Below, one piece after another: positions 1 through 12,679 of a DNA stretch of 64,000 bases (its first letter is position 1; each line of letters opens with the position of its first letter). The stretch covers positions 124,001-188,000 of the forward strand of contig JAQFVV010006710.1 in NCBI GenBank assembly GCA_028023455.1. The letters are read 5' to 3'. The translations under genes and the position numbers were made by a program. A model generated the notes under the pieces. It made no database searches, had not been told where the DNA came from, and saw only the letters and a list, made by a program, of their open reading frames with translations. The DNA is from Epiperipatus broadwayi. Lineage: Eukaryota > Onychophora > Udeonychophora > Euonychophora > Peripatidae.

Positions 1-1394
1 CAAATGCCCAAATGTTTTAAAACCTATGGTAAGTAGACACCTCTGAAAAGTCTATTTACAAAATAGCTTTTGTGCGCCACTTCTAGAAAAGAATCAAAAA
101 TGAATCCCCCCCTCTTAGAAGGATGTGCAATACCATATGTTCAGTGGAGCATAAGAATAAGATTTAACACCCCAGTAGAGCTATATCCCATGTGGTTAGC
201 TCAGTACTCTACATCTAGGGTCTTCAATGGGTAAGTTAAATGGTTATTACAGGTATGTGCTTGATAAAGAAAGAGTACATTTTATCAAATAAATAATAAT
301 ATGAAAACAAAACAAGTTTAATATTATAATTAAATATTTATTTAATCCCAAATACCCACCACTATTTCACACTTAAAATGATATAAAAATAAATAAATGT
401 ATTATTATCACAATCTGGATATATATTTGATAACTTTTAAATAGATAAATATATAAATACAATTTAAATGAATATGAAAATAGATAAACCCCTAAAACTA
501 TTTATAATACAATGTTTCATAGAGAAATGGAAGTGGTCTGAGCTTTTTACCCTGTAGAAATAAGTTATACTTTGTGTGATTTGATGTACAGATATTTTCA
601 GATAAGAGATTTTTGGTCATACAGGCATACACTTTTATTCAGGACTTTAAAACCTTTTTTATTGATAGCAAATATGGTAATAAAATAAACTATGCATACG
701 TATATATGCACTATGAAAAATTTCACTAATTTCATATTTTTCAACATGTCAATAAGGTTGCATCAGATCAGGTACTATATAGTACTGAACATGAGGTACA
801 ATATCTATTTGCCTTTTATGATAAATTCTTATACATGTATATACGTGTGGCACAATTACACATTCACTACTATTCTAAGTATAAAGCTATTAGTGGACTT
901 GCTTATGGAAAATTTACAATAAATAAACCGCTTTTTTCACTCATTATAAGGTGCAGCAGTGACGAAAAATAACTTAAAAGGATATCCGGATAAATACATT
1001 TTTAGATACTCAACATGAGGTATCGTATTTACCAAATATTACAAAAGTATGTGCACGTATATACATATGTATAGTTATGTATGACAATTTTCAGGAGTAA
1101 CAACAAGAAGAAAAACAAATAGCAACAAAGAAGAATCTAATTGCAACCTTTGTTGAAAATATTAGAATTTGAAATAGAAAAATGAATTAAAAGATTTAAG
1201 TAGAAGCTTTTTCATTTTGCCTGTAATAACCGTAAATTCAATATATATATATATGTGAGAGAGAGACACCTCTCTCCTTTTTTTTTTATGATTAATAATA
1301 ATAATAAAAAATATATATTTCTAATTATCGGAAATATCAGAATGAATTAATTCAATAATAAAACATTTTTAAAAGAAACTTATGTAGGTGTCTT
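1..1394. other. AT-rich non-coding stretch, no gene seen
   Basis: No credible coding region. Short open frames here are low-complexity and unsupported. Near 193-215 there is a faint tRNA-like box (TGGTTAGCTCAGTAC) with no matching B box at the right distance, so I do not call a tRNA or SINE. Confidence 0.5.
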
Positions 1395-1620
1395 CATCTT
1401 TTTCGGACTGGGTTTGAGTGGGATTCAATTCAACTAGCTGTGCAGTGAGGATTTCATCTAATTCAAGCATAGGCAAGGCGGCTTTTGTTATCATCGTGAC
1501 TGCCTGGAACTGGCATGATCACATCTTGGCAATTTGGACAGAGAAACGGCGGGTGGACCAGCTGGTTTTTCACTCCGTGGCCATTTTAGTGGAAGCTCTG
1601 GTAGATTTCTTTATATTTTC
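1395..1620. other. GC-elevated island, possible decayed exon or repeat
   Basis: About 225 bases visibly richer in G and C than both flanks. The plus strand is open for 90 codons from 1418, but that product looks unlike a known protein. The minus strand has an open stretch (about 1500 down to 1375) whose translation is rich in acidic, Gln and Thr residues, with the short peptide LELDEILTAQLVELNP in it and a stop just upstream. That composition is more protein-like than the plus frame. It could be an isolated exon, a retro-copy fragment or a repeat. I do not recognise it. Confidence 0.3.
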
Positions 1621-1932
1621 TATCTGCTATAATACAATAATTGTTATTAAATGTTTATTCGCTATCTTGAATGGTTCATTAAATCCTTAAGAAATCAAAA
1701 GTTCTTAAAAGTACTGTATAAATGGATTTCTTCTTAGAAAATATTTGCAGTAGTCTAGATCATAAATTAATCTCTAAGTGGCTAGATGATTGAAGAATTC
1801 CGGAGCCAAAGTAATGAATGACTTGAATGCCAAAGAAAGAATGAATCCTGCAGAACTGACTAAAACTTATCAACACCACTCATACAGAACCAATTCAGGT
1901 ATCCCCCTTTTAATTTACCTTATCATTTAGAT

Positions 1933-3125
1933 CAGTGGTCTTCAACCACCGTGCCATGGCCCAGTACCGGGCTGCAGAACTTTTCTGCAGGTCCGGCTAG
2001 ACTGGGAAGAAAGTTTGTAATAACAAAATACTAAGATTTTAAACTTTTAATTAATATAAACAATTTTTATTTATTTTTTCATCGCATTTTTACCCAATTA
2101 AAAAAAAAGAAACAGAACAAAAACAAAATCTGATCAATCATATATAAATTAATTTTTTCTATTTATCACAGACGTTTATGGGGGGGGGGGGAGTAGAAAA
2201 AAGTTTTTTATTATACAAACTCCGGTTGTCTTTTGATAGCCAATCACAGCCTTTTGTCAGCATTGTTAAAACAATAAAACGTAACATGACTTTTTTTGAT
2301 CTCTTAAATTTTTTCTACTCTCTCTTTTAATATTTCATTTTTAGTGTTTTTTTTGGCTATACAGCAATTTTTTTTTGGATTTAACTTTATTTTTGAAATC
2401 AATTTTTATTACCTTTTTTTTAAAAATAAAAACCAAAAAATAAGTTCTGTTTCTAACTTTTACAAAATATTTCTCAATACACCCGCACCACCCCAAAATA
2501 ACGTAAGATCAAAACTTTTGACTTTTTCAAGTTTCATTTTCTTTTTTCTTTGTTTAAAAATACACCCACTTTTTTTGGCCTATAAGGTGATATTTTTTTT
2601 GGCTTTATTTGTATATCGCTAAAATACTAAAACTTTAATTTTTAAAACCAATTTCTGTTACCTTTTTTTAAAAATAAAAACAAACAAAAAATAACTTTGA
2701 TGTCTATCTTTTGTCTCAGTGATGACAATGTATTTCTCAAACCCCCCCCCCCCCCCAAAAAAAATAAGATCAAAACTTTTGACTTTTTCAACATTCAGGT
2801 GAATAACATTTTATTTTTTCATGTTTTAACAATGAAATAATAAACGTAAAATGCCAGCACATTAATGAGAATGATTGTTATTGTACTGTTTTCTGTAGCA
2901 GTATGACTGCGCAACTCAAGAAAGAGGGTTCAACATGTGAAGGTAAGCAACACCATTACAATACATAATAACTAGTATGCTGTTTTGGTCAGTTATAACA
3001 ATTATGCTTATCTAAGGCTAAGCAGGTTATATCTTTAAGAAAATTTGTCTGTAAACTTCTGCTGGTCCATGAAATCTTATTCTTATTTTTTCGGTCTGCA
3101 GGTGTGAAAAGGTTGAAGACCACTG
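1933..3125. mobile_element. Non-autonomous hAT-like DNA transposon, 1.19 kb
   Basis: The ends are imperfect terminal inverted repeats: CAGTGGTCTTCAACC on the left and its near complement GGTTGAAGACCACTG on the right. An 8-bp direct repeat, ATTTAGAT, lies immediately outside both ends (1925-1932 and 3126-3133). The 8-bp duplication and CAGNGG terminus are hallmarks of hAT elements. No transposase is visible. The inside holds two tandem copies of a roughly 230-bp T-rich unit (about 2346-2588 and 2589-2800), plus homopolymeric G and C runs near 2178 and 2741. The same unit recurs, inverted, in the hAT-like element at 59646-61638, which suggests the two are relatives. Confidence 0.85.
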
Positions 3126-3133
3126 ATTTAGAT

Positions 3134-3744
3134 TATAACATTTCTTACAATTTTTCAGATTAAACACTACATTTTAGGGTTTGATATGTTTGGTTTCCAT
3201 CTTGAATACCCAGACCATTTGATTACAGAATCAATTCAATTTTATTTTATATAGAAAAAAAGATAACAGTTTAATTTTAGCATTGATTATCAAACATTTG
3301 GCTTTTGGTCAGATTTTTGCCAAAGCAATTAACATTCTTTGCTTACGGAATAAAATTACAATTTTTAAAAAAGTAATTAAAAATATATTTACAAGTATGT
3401 TGGAACAATTGCTTTAATTATTTATTTTACTAATATGTTCCAACATTTGATGCATTTGTTTAATAAAGTTTGCTTTTCTCTACTTGAATTTTTCAGAGAA
3501 AACAAAATACATAAACTGATATATACTGAAAATATACAAAACAATAAAAATAAAATACAAAAAATACATCAGTTTATTATATGTGTATTTGTGTACAATG
3601 TTTTAAATTTGTATGTGTGGGTATTCTAATGCTCAGACCCAACTTCCATTATTAATATAGCACATTTATATATTCATTGTGCTTAATATTTACAAATTTT
3701 CCATTACAGCAGACTTTGTGTAAGGCCATTTGATAATGCCTGGC
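3134..3744. other. AT-rich non-coding gap
   Basis: Nothing supportable. A 64-codon open frame at 3435-3629 is Ile/Asn/Lys-rich low-complexity sequence without motifs. Confidence 0.5.
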
Positions 3745-4830
3745 ACAATAGGAAGCAATCATCGATTAGTAAGATGTAAGATAAGAGTTAATACAAAACT
3801 AGAAAGACAATAATTATTAAGAAAAACAATATTTACAATTGTATTCTTAATCTTCAGAAACATTCTCATGAATTTAAATTAGAACTTGCAAATCAGTTTC
3901 AAGTATTAGTAGATTTTGAACATGATTCAGATTTGAATGAAATTAATAAGAAAATAACTGATGCGCTTTTAAAAACAGCAACAAAGATAGCTGATACAAA
4001 AGGCAGCAATTGACTCATAAAATTTCTACTGAGACTAGAAAATTTATAAAGAAAAGAAGGAATAAGAAGATATTTAAAAAATGAGGCATTAAGAAGGATT
4101 GAATATCTTGAATTTTGTAAAATGGTGTTAAAAAAAGTTGATAATGATATAAGAAAGTATAATTGTAAACTAGCAAGGAAAGCTATAGAAAAGAATAAAG
4201 GTTGCAAGAGTGTAAAACATCATTTTGATATTGGTAATAAACTTATATCTGCAATAAAAAAAGATGGATCTATTTCTAAAAAGAGAGATAAAATTATGCA
4301 ATGGATAGAAGAGTTCTATCAAAAATTATATAGTAATGAAGAACAAATATCTCCTATATCTATTATATCTTCTGAATTGCCCAAGATTTTAAATAAAGAA
4401 GTCAGACATGCAATTAAATTTATGAAGAAGAGAAAAGCTCCAGGTATTGATGGAATTATAATATAATAAAAGAAGCAGGTGAAGAAATATAATTTTTTTT
4501 GGTAAAGTTATATACCAAATGTCTAAATGATAAAGATATACCAGATGATTGGAAGAATGCAGTATTAATATTAATATTTAAAAAAGATGATAAAGAAGAT
4601 ATTAGAAATTACAGACCTATCAGCCTTTTAACAGTTTTATACAAATTTTTTACCAAGATAATTACAACTTGTTTACAGAGAATGTTGGATTTCAACCAAC
4701 CAAAAGAACAAGCTGAATTGAAAAGTGGTTTTAGTATAGTAGATCATATCAAAGCATTGAAAGAAGTTATAGAAATGACAAATGAATATGAATTGCCATT
4801 ATGCTTTGGAATTGTAGGTTATGAAAAATC
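3745..4830 (+). mobile_element. Broken RTE-type retrotransposon copy
   Basis: This is a damaged relative of the intact RTE at 51950-55238, corresponding to about 53100-54240 there, from the end of the endonuclease into the first half of the reverse transcriptase. Readable blocks include the linker (about 4122-4466) and the NYRPISLL motif (near 4610). It is cut at both ends and carries several stops and frameshifts. The first catalytic Asp of the RT (FVDYEK in the intact copy) reads IVGYEK here. About 20 bases are also missing just after that motif. Both the 5' and 3' parts are gone, so later deletion or rearrangement is more likely than simple 5' truncation. Confidence 0.85.
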
Positions 4831-4854
4831 TTCAGCATTCATGAATGGTATTGC

Positions 4855-6330
4855 TATCTGATGAAGCCATGTGGAGATGAAGTTTGTGTACTTCATGTTA
4901 AAATCTCCCATAATGATGGTTGGACAAGGAGTAGATGCTAGTAATTACTTGATGGTGAGTATGATGTTAGATATGATGATGTTTCTAGGTGGAATATAAG
5001 TAAATATTATGTTGAAAGTGGATATATAGTGATGAATGGTTGCTATTAATAGGCTTGCATCAATGCTTGGAGTTATAAGTTGACCAGTACCAACTGAAGG
5101 TGATGATGTATCCCTGGAGCAAACAACGAATCTCTCAGTGTGAAGATGCACTGCATGGTCAATCTGTGATCCATTTGTATATTTTTTGTCTCCAAAAACC
5201 CTAATATATAATGATTGTGTGATTCTAGTCCATCACCTAAGGTGGTGTACTTTTTTGCTGAGTTTAAACCATGCACATTAAAAGCTGTTATTTCAATTTT
5301 CATTGATGTTGAGATTGGCAGAGTTTGCACTTCAAAATATATGGATGGATACTTTTTAGCATGTGAGCTGTATGTTACTGGAGATTTGCTGGTTAATTAG
5401 ATAGGAATGATGTCCATTCATAACAAATATTCTGTTTGAAGAGTGGTTATTGATGATGAACTGTTATTTTCTTCTTTTATGTTTTTTTATTGTTTTTATT
5501 TCTTTTTAGGCAACCTGGTCCTCTTTTTGTTACAATTGTGTTTAGTTCAACTTGTGGAAGGCAGGCATGAGTCTTTCCATGATATATGCTGATGTGTTAT
5601 TTTTAATTAAGTGTGTGGTGTTTAAATTGATTGTGTTTTGTGTCTCATGGGAGATGCTTTTTGATAGTTCAGTTGGGTTGGTATTTGCATCTCTCAGGTG
5701 TTGTATATTCTGAAACTCATGTATGATGTTTAGAGCTGTTTGAGTGGTGTTTAAATCTATGCCCTCTTGGTTGGTTCATCTATGATTTTGTTATGTTTGT
5801 TTGCAGTTTGATCCCTGAGAGAGGATGAAAGTGATTTTTCAGATGGAGAAGTTGTTTGTATATGGTTTTTCATATCTGGATTTATGATAATGTGTGTGAT
5901 TGGTGTCTTCAGTCTATGTGTCATTGATATGATCATTTGTCTGTTGTGATTGTGGACTCTTGTTGTTGTCACATTGTGCTGCAAGGTGACCATGCTTCTA
6001 ATATGCATAATATCACTGTGATTTGAATCTTCTTATGATGAAGCTCAGTGTTGCTTCCTGATCTGCAATCTATGTAGGAATATTGTTTGGATCCATTTCT
6101 TGATGCAATCTCAGCTTGAAGTCAAAGCTGTTGCTGTAAACTAGCACTGGTATGTCTTTCAGATAAATTGCATTGAAAGTTATGACTTTGCCAAATGGCT
6201 GCATCATTTTCTGAAAGTTTTTAATGTAATATCCAAAGCATGCATTGTTGAGTATGCCAGTGATCTGGTTATATTAATCTGGATTAACTCAGATAATTAC
6301 ATAATTGCTTGAAGTTTTTAATAGTGGTTT
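4855..6330 (-). mobile_element. LINE remnant with ORF1 and APE endonuclease (family D)
   Basis: Read on the minus strand, a decayed non-LTR retrotransposon begins with an ORF1-like stretch (about 6290-5600; one open piece covers 6008-5757). It continues into an apurinic-type endonuclease domain with the opening motif AFNVHGLNSAKK (about 5310), a GFLETKN block (about 5200) and the catalytic loop IIMGDFNM (about 4915). The reverse transcriptase is absent. Several frameshifts split the protein. The endonuclease sequence differs from the RTE family in this window, so this is a separate LINE family. Its clade is not decided. Confidence 0.65.
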
Positions 6331-7560
6331 GAAACCAGGCCTTTTGACTTTCTTGATAAAATTCGAGGATTAAATACCATAAGTTGGGGTAATAAGCAAT
6401 TCTTAGTATTGTATCCCGAAGTCCATGTATAGTTATTGTATCATTAGTATAGACATATATTCATGTTTGTAACTAATAATATTATTGAACATGGGGGGTG
6501 GGGGTTAAGCGATGCATGTAGTCCTCTTGGAAATGAATTACTAAGCCTTTGCTTAATTAATTTTAAATCACCATTATTCCAATGCGCAAGAGGGGGCGAT
6601 TATTTTTTTTGTGTTCGATATCAAGTTGCAAAATATTGTTAGCCTTTGTTCTTCGGAAGCGATGAAAACTATATTATTTATTCTGAGTTTGTAACTTGAT
6701 TATGGCCTTTTGTTATAAATTATTTTTTGCAGCATTGGTATATGTTTTGGTTTGGTCTGTAGTTTCTATCAGTTTGGAGGAGTTGTTGGCGCCATTCATT
6801 TGGTTACATGGCCTGGCGGTTACCATTCAAATGTATTTTAACATTGAGCAAAATTTATTAATTGTAAAAAATGAATAGTTATATATACAGACTGTTTTTT
6901 TCTGTTAAAAAGAAATAATTTTGATTATCTCATACTCACTGTTCACATATATATATGACTTATTTGTGCGTTTGAAGGTTTTCTGTGGTTCAAAGCCTAA
7001 CAGCTTTGTAAACAATAATCCGTCAAAGGCAAGATGATTATTATTATTTGACCGCTAATAATAAAAGTAATCATTTATCCGGAATCTCTTTTTATAAATT
7101 GTCAGCTTTATTGACTTTTCCGAGGTGTAACATTTTAAAACTTTGTTAAAATTTTGATTAAAAAAAATAATTAAAAAAAAGTATTTTCCAGAGAAGCCTT
7201 TTTTTTATTTTACAAAAGTGCATGTTTTAATAAACTTATTCAAATACAGTTTAATTTTTAATAATTTATAGGTTAGTTCAGTGAGTGAATTTGAACTGAT
7301 TGGGAGAACAAATATACCATTAATCATTCGTACATTTGTGAATATATTCATTTTCAAAAACAAATTTGAAGAAAATTTACTTTGCTGTATATGTTTGCAA
7401 ATATAAATGCAATTTTATATTTCAATTGATGTGTACTCATTCCAATATAAATTTCTAAATAATTTGAATACGAAAAACGGTGAATTTATTAAAAATACAC
7501 TTTATATACATTGTGATGCATATGATATACGTATATGGATGCGTTCATTACTTAAGGGAA
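6331..7560. other. AT-rich non-coding gap
   Basis: No gene supported. A hydrophobic 60-codon open frame at 6696-6878 lies in a slightly GC-richer patch (6560-6830) but has no recognisable motif. A G-rich word near 6585 partly resembles a CTCF site; the match is too poor to annotate. Confidence 0.45.
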
Positions 7561-7893
7561 AAAACACGTGATTAAAATCAAGATTTAAAAAAATCATATC
7601 AGGAAATAAAGAAATGAAATAGAAATTGGTTATATTTTTTAAGAATTGTTTGTGATTTTTGAAAAGTTATCTACGTATATATATTTATACTATCATCTCA
7701 AATTAACATTTTGTAATTTTGATACATAAAACACGTGATTAAAATCAAGATTTAAAAAATCATATCAGGAAATAAAGAAATGAAATAGAAATTGGTTATA
7801 TTTTTTAAGAATTAAGTGTTTGTGATTTTTGAAAAGTTATCCACGTATATATATATACTATCATCTCAAATTAACATTTTGTAATTTTGATAC
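7561..7893. repeat. Tandem duplication, two 166-bp units
   Basis: Units 7561-7727 and 7728-7893 are nearly identical. They differ by a 4-base insertion after GAATT, a shorter TA run and one A in a homopolymer. Both start with AAAACACGTG. The high identity points to a recent local duplication. Confidence 0.9.
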
Positions 7894-8405
7894 TGAAATG
7901 TATTTTGTTTTCTAAAACTTGTCTAATTATTTGAAGGAATTAGCTGAAATTCATTAATAATGTAATAAAAACGGAATTAAATAAAATTTGTTCTCGCTTT
8001 TTGCTAAACAAGATTGTTAAGATGATATATATAAAGCCTATATAAAAAACATCTATAATTCTAGTTAGAAAAAAATCTAAGAATCTAATTTTATTTATTT
8101 ATTTTATATAAGGAATAAACGAACTTTAAATCCAAGGCAGAAACTCTCTGATTTGTCATAGATAAATCAGCCATCTGAACTACTCAATAAAAAAGGGCCT
8201 GATTTTAAAGAAAAGCTGATTCAGTTACCATAAAATTTTTATTTCAGTAAGAAGCCAAAGAAAATTGAAAATTTTTTCATCAAGTTAACAGCTAACAGCA
8301 AGGAATAATTGAGAAAACCCAAAGATTGCTTCTCCACCAAACACAACTATACATATTATCAAAATGAATCCTATTTCTGGTTAAACTTGAAAATCTGCTG
8401 TGATA
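7894..8405. other. AT-rich non-coding gap
   Basis: No gene, RNA or repeat boundary recognised. Confidence 0.5.
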
Positions 8406-8803
8406 TGTTGGACTATTTCCATCATCTATATGTAAATGTTGAATGTCTAGAAAATTTTAAACTTTTCCAAATACAACCAACTGTTAATGATAACACACAA
8501 AGACAACACAAGAGTTAGTAGATTATCAAAATTTTGAGTGGTGTTATTCTCCACTCTTCTTCAGGTGTTGATGGCATGACCAGTGCCAATGCTAACATAG
8601 GACTTGAACTTACAACTTTAGATTCTTGAAATAGTGAATTTTAAGGTAATGCTCTAACCAAATGAGCTAGCATTAGTCAGGCCAGTAACACTTGAAGAAA
8701 AGTGGAGAATAATACCATTTGAAAGATTGTGTAATCTAATAACCTTTGTTGTCTTTGTATGTTATTACTAACAGTTGTTTGTATTTGGGAAAGTTTAAAT
8801 AAT
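8406..8803. mobile_element. Palindromic tRNA-derived SINE, copy 1
   Basis: The left part (8406-8690) is a full SINE on the minus strand. Its tRNA-like head lies at the right: A box near 8651-8675 (complement of GCTCATTTGGTTAGAGC) and B box near 8600-8613 (AAGTTCAAGTCC on the minus strand). The 3' tail is at the left (GGACTATTTCCATCATC). The right part (about 8690-8803) repeats the 3' half in plus orientation, giving inverted arms of about 125 bp. Both arms carry the CTGAAGA core with a pairing stem (GAGTGG/CCACTC on the left, AAGTGG/CCATTT on the right). The family relatives are at 41735-42040 and 43491-43822. No clear target duplication was found. Confidence 0.8.
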
Positions 8804-10249
8804 TAATATTATAGAACCAATATTGCAATTGGATTAATAATATTAATATTTTTGATAATTGTTTTGTATGCAAGCTGATATTACTTTATAATTATTAATG
8901 TATTAGAAATATTGACATTTAGCTAGTAACCATTTGTCAAGCTAAGGGGAGTGGGCAGTGATAATTTGCAATAAAAGAGTCACTTTATTTAAATTACTTA
9001 TGTTATCATTTCTCTATATTTACATTAATTTAGTATATGTGTTCATGATTTGAAGACTTGTTCTTAAATTCAGATTGAGATAAATAACCCTTCAGCCAAA
9101 TATAATGAGATCCTAAAAAAGTATTGTTGCATACACAGTAAAGAATTTCTTCCTTTTATCAGAAATGTTTGGTGAGAGTTGTTTATCATCATCAACTACT
9201 TAAGCTTTCTCAACTATTTTTCCATATTTGTAGTTTTCATTATCCTTAATTGAAAAAATATTAACTAAAAAATTAAATTTTTTAAGTAGAATTTTTTCCC
9301 TTACATATTTTACCCACAATGTATATACAATATGTACTCACATACTTATATGTAAGTGTTATACAACTTGTTGGCATGTATACATATAAAATATGTACGA
9401 ACACTTATAAACATGTGTGTAAATAATGCAAATTATATACAATTGATATTATTCTTAGATATCTTCACTGAGGCTTGAAATCAGATGCCATAGATATGAG
9501 GTCTCAAAAAAAGTTTGATATTTGCTCACGTCTTTTAATGTCTACATCCTAAATGTTGCAGTTGTCACTACACTGTGAATGTAATACATAAATATGAATG
9601 ACGTAGCATAGTATTTTCACTGATGTTTATTCATTACTTTAGAATGAAAAAAATACTATACTCTTCCTTTCTTCTCGGAATATTAAAAACTTGTGATTCT
9701 CTTAAAGATATATCTAAATATATAAGTAAATATTTAATGTTGAGTTATAATAGAAAGAAAAAAAGTATATCTTTTACTTCCTGAAAGCCATAAATGTCTA
9801 TTCCGCCTTTAAGCAAATAATACTAGCAAATATAATTTCAGATAATCAATTAAGAATAGTGATTATTTTTATGATTAAAATACAACCCATATAACTTTAA
9901 TTTTTATTTTTAAGTTGAAATATATTTAATTAATAATTCTTTGTTTAATAAGTAATCTGAGTGTACTAATTCTGCTATTTAAATATATATATATAAAAGT
10001 TAAACAAAGGCAAGTGGAATGTGTTAAAAGATAAAGTAGAAAAAATATTGGGATTAGTGTTTTTCTGGAATGGGTATTCATTTTAATATAAGATTTATAA
10101 AGTCTAGAGATTCATTCTGATGAAAAAGCTAAAATATTTGTATAGGTTGCAGAATTTTTCTGAATGAACCAAAATACATTTGAATGTTTTTAGAGATGAT
10201 TAATTGTAGAAGTGGAAAATATTTGAAACATCAAAATTTTCCCATCAAA
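8804..10249. other. AT-rich non-coding gap
   Basis: No gene. The last 250 bases weakly resemble the 5' half of the RTE endonuclease region and may extend the decayed copy that follows. Confidence 0.4.
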
Positions 10250-12260
10250 ATATAATTGAGAAAAAGCATAAATTTAAATGTTGAATTTGATGAGGAGGAA
10301 AAAAACTATACATATTTTTATGAAAATTAAAAGAGAAAATGAACATATAAGCTTCCAAATAAATATACAGCATATTTGGATTATATTTTGACTATCAGAA
10401 AAAATATATATTAAAATTGTAATGAATTTAGTACACTGAACTCAGAAAGTGATTATTAATTGATGAGATATAAAATACAAAGTAAAGTATTTACATGATT
10501 TATTGCTTGGGAGCTCATAAAAAACTGGAAGAGTCACAGAGCTGTGGTTTTAATAATTTTTAGCTCTGATGTTTGTATATTCTACTACTACACTGCATTA
10601 TTAGGAAAAAACAATAAAACCAATCAATATTACTAACTTTATATATTCTTTATTCAATTTATAATAAAATGTATAAATCATTTTAAAATATTAAAATAGT
10701 CCGAGGATTATTCAGATTTGAAGAACATCAATTAAAACAAATATTTTTTTAAATATTAAAACAGTATTCAGATAGTAGTTACAATAAAATATCATTTTTG
10801 CAATAAAGTTTCAACTAAAATTAAAAGAAATCTATACAAAATTTTTTTTTTTAAAAAATTGCCAACAACTAATTTAGAAAAACTGAATGCAAAGAATTCT
10901 TTAAAAATAGTACTGAAAAAAGTTGAAAAAATGAAATCCCAAACATATAAAATAAACATCTTGATATTAAAAAAATATATGTTATTTTGCCTATAATATA
11001 TTAGTAAAAATGGAAATGATTAATAAGTTGTATATGGAAAAATTCTATAAAGAATTATAAAACAGGGAGGGGGGGGGTAGTAAAGTAATGACATCATTTG
11101 AAATCAGACATTTCAAAAAAAGATATGAGATATGGAATGAAATATATATATAAAAGATAAAACCAATTAAAAAAATGATAGAAATGTTGGTATTTTTAAA
11201 AAAGGAAGTGAAAATGAAAAATTGTTGGCGAAGTTAGGCATCAAATAATTAAATTGTAAATATGTATAAATTAATTGAAGAATGAAATAGGTAATGATAT
11301 TTCAAGAAGGAGAGGAAAAAGATATTAGAAATTTCAAACCTATCAGTCTAATATATTTATTAAAAACGTACAAATTGTCAACAAGAATTTTTAACTTAAA
11401 TTAATCAAAACAATGAACTATATTTATATCATCAAATGATTCTTAAAAATATATATATATAAAAATCAAGGGATGAATTCTGAAAAGACATTTACCTTTT
11501 AAAAGTTTTGTGATCAAAAATGTACCATGTCATTATCCAAGTCTGAAAAATATTTATCAGAATGTAGCCCAATTTCTCTAAATCTTTTTACCAGAAAATT
11601 TATGAAAAATATTATTCAGTAAGAACCAAAGAATAAAAATAAATGAAGACCATTTAAATTATCAGAGTTTTGAAGAATGCAAGATTGTTTTACAAATAAT
11701 AGTTCAAATCTTCTAATATATATCAAAGAATTACCAGCTAAAAGCAAAAAAATATGATCAAAGGTTAAATACGTACTAAAATGATTTAGGTAATAGATTT
11801 TTAAAAAGGAAAACAGTAAAACTTGATATCATTGAATTAGGAAATGTTATCACTTATAATATTTTTGATAAATTATTATTATCAATAAAAAAAAATTTGT
11901 ACAAAATTAAATATAAACTTGGAAGAATTGCTTTTAATATCAAATAAAAATATGTTTATGCATCTGAAAAAAAAGTTTTTAATAAAATATTCTACTAATA
12001 TTGAGTCTAAGACTAGCACAGTCAGTGCAGATGTTAAAAACACACAAGAAGTATAATTAGAGAGTTTTGCCTTGTTTATAATTAGAGACCTATATTGGAA
12101 TTAAAAAAAGGTCAACGGTTAAAAACATGGGTAAAAGCAAATAAATATAACTAACACCATTAAAAGAATTAAGAGGCTGAAATATAGACTGACTAGATAA
12201 GTTACCAGAAGACTTGAAATTTGTTCATTAAAGTTTGATAATGAATGTTTTTAAAAGGTT
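10250..12260 (+). mobile_element. Very degraded RTE retrotransposon copy
   Basis: Scattered blocks align in order with the intact RTE at 51950-55238. The phrase TTGGATTATATTTTGACTA (near 10378) matches the end of the endonuclease. GAAGATATTAGAAATTACAG-like sequence near 11315 matches the RT block NYRPIS. A segment near 12160-12230 matches the C-terminal stretch [18 protein letters not shown]. No frame stays open for long. This is much older than the copy at 3745-4830, and boundaries are approximate. Confidence 0.6.
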
Positions 12261-12679
12261 TTAAGATTTTCAAAAAAACTTTACATATAAAAAGATAATT
12301 TATGTGAAACAGATAGACAAAGTAAGGAAGTTTGTAGAAGTGACATTTAAGAATCTAATTTCACAAATATTAAAATATACCGAAAATTCATGAATCTGAA
12401 TAGTCAATAATAGCTAGAAATGATATTGAATGTGTGTATGTATATATAGGTAAAACATCTAGTGAAAATAATGAATAAATTAAAAAGTTTTAAAGCTCTA
12501 GAAATTTTGTCATGAAAATTGTGTTACCATAACAACACTAAGTCAAAAAATGATTACTGTGATTGATTTTTATCTCCTTATAATAATAATACACATCCAT
12601 TTGTAAATGAGGAGGGACATTCTACCCCCCCCCCCTGAAAAAAAAAGAAAGAGAAAAAAACTTTTTTAGAATTAAGTTT
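12261..12679. other. AT-rich non-coding gap
   Basis: Nothing supportable beyond a run of ten C at about 12626. Confidence 0.5.

Noticed and set aside
2344-2622. 92-codon frame in the first hAT element
   Set aside because: Phe/Ile-rich translation of T-rich repeat units; no transposase motif.
3899-4207. 102-codon minus-strand frame
   Set aside because: Antisense of the broken RTE copy; the equivalent shadow exists in the intact copy.
6575-6600. CTCF-like G-rich word
   Set aside because: Only the right half fits the consensus; the left half mismatches at several positions.
6696-6878. Small hydrophobic protein of 60 residues
   Set aside because: Could pass as a membrane peptide, but has no conserved motif, no promoter evidence and chance frames of this size are common here.
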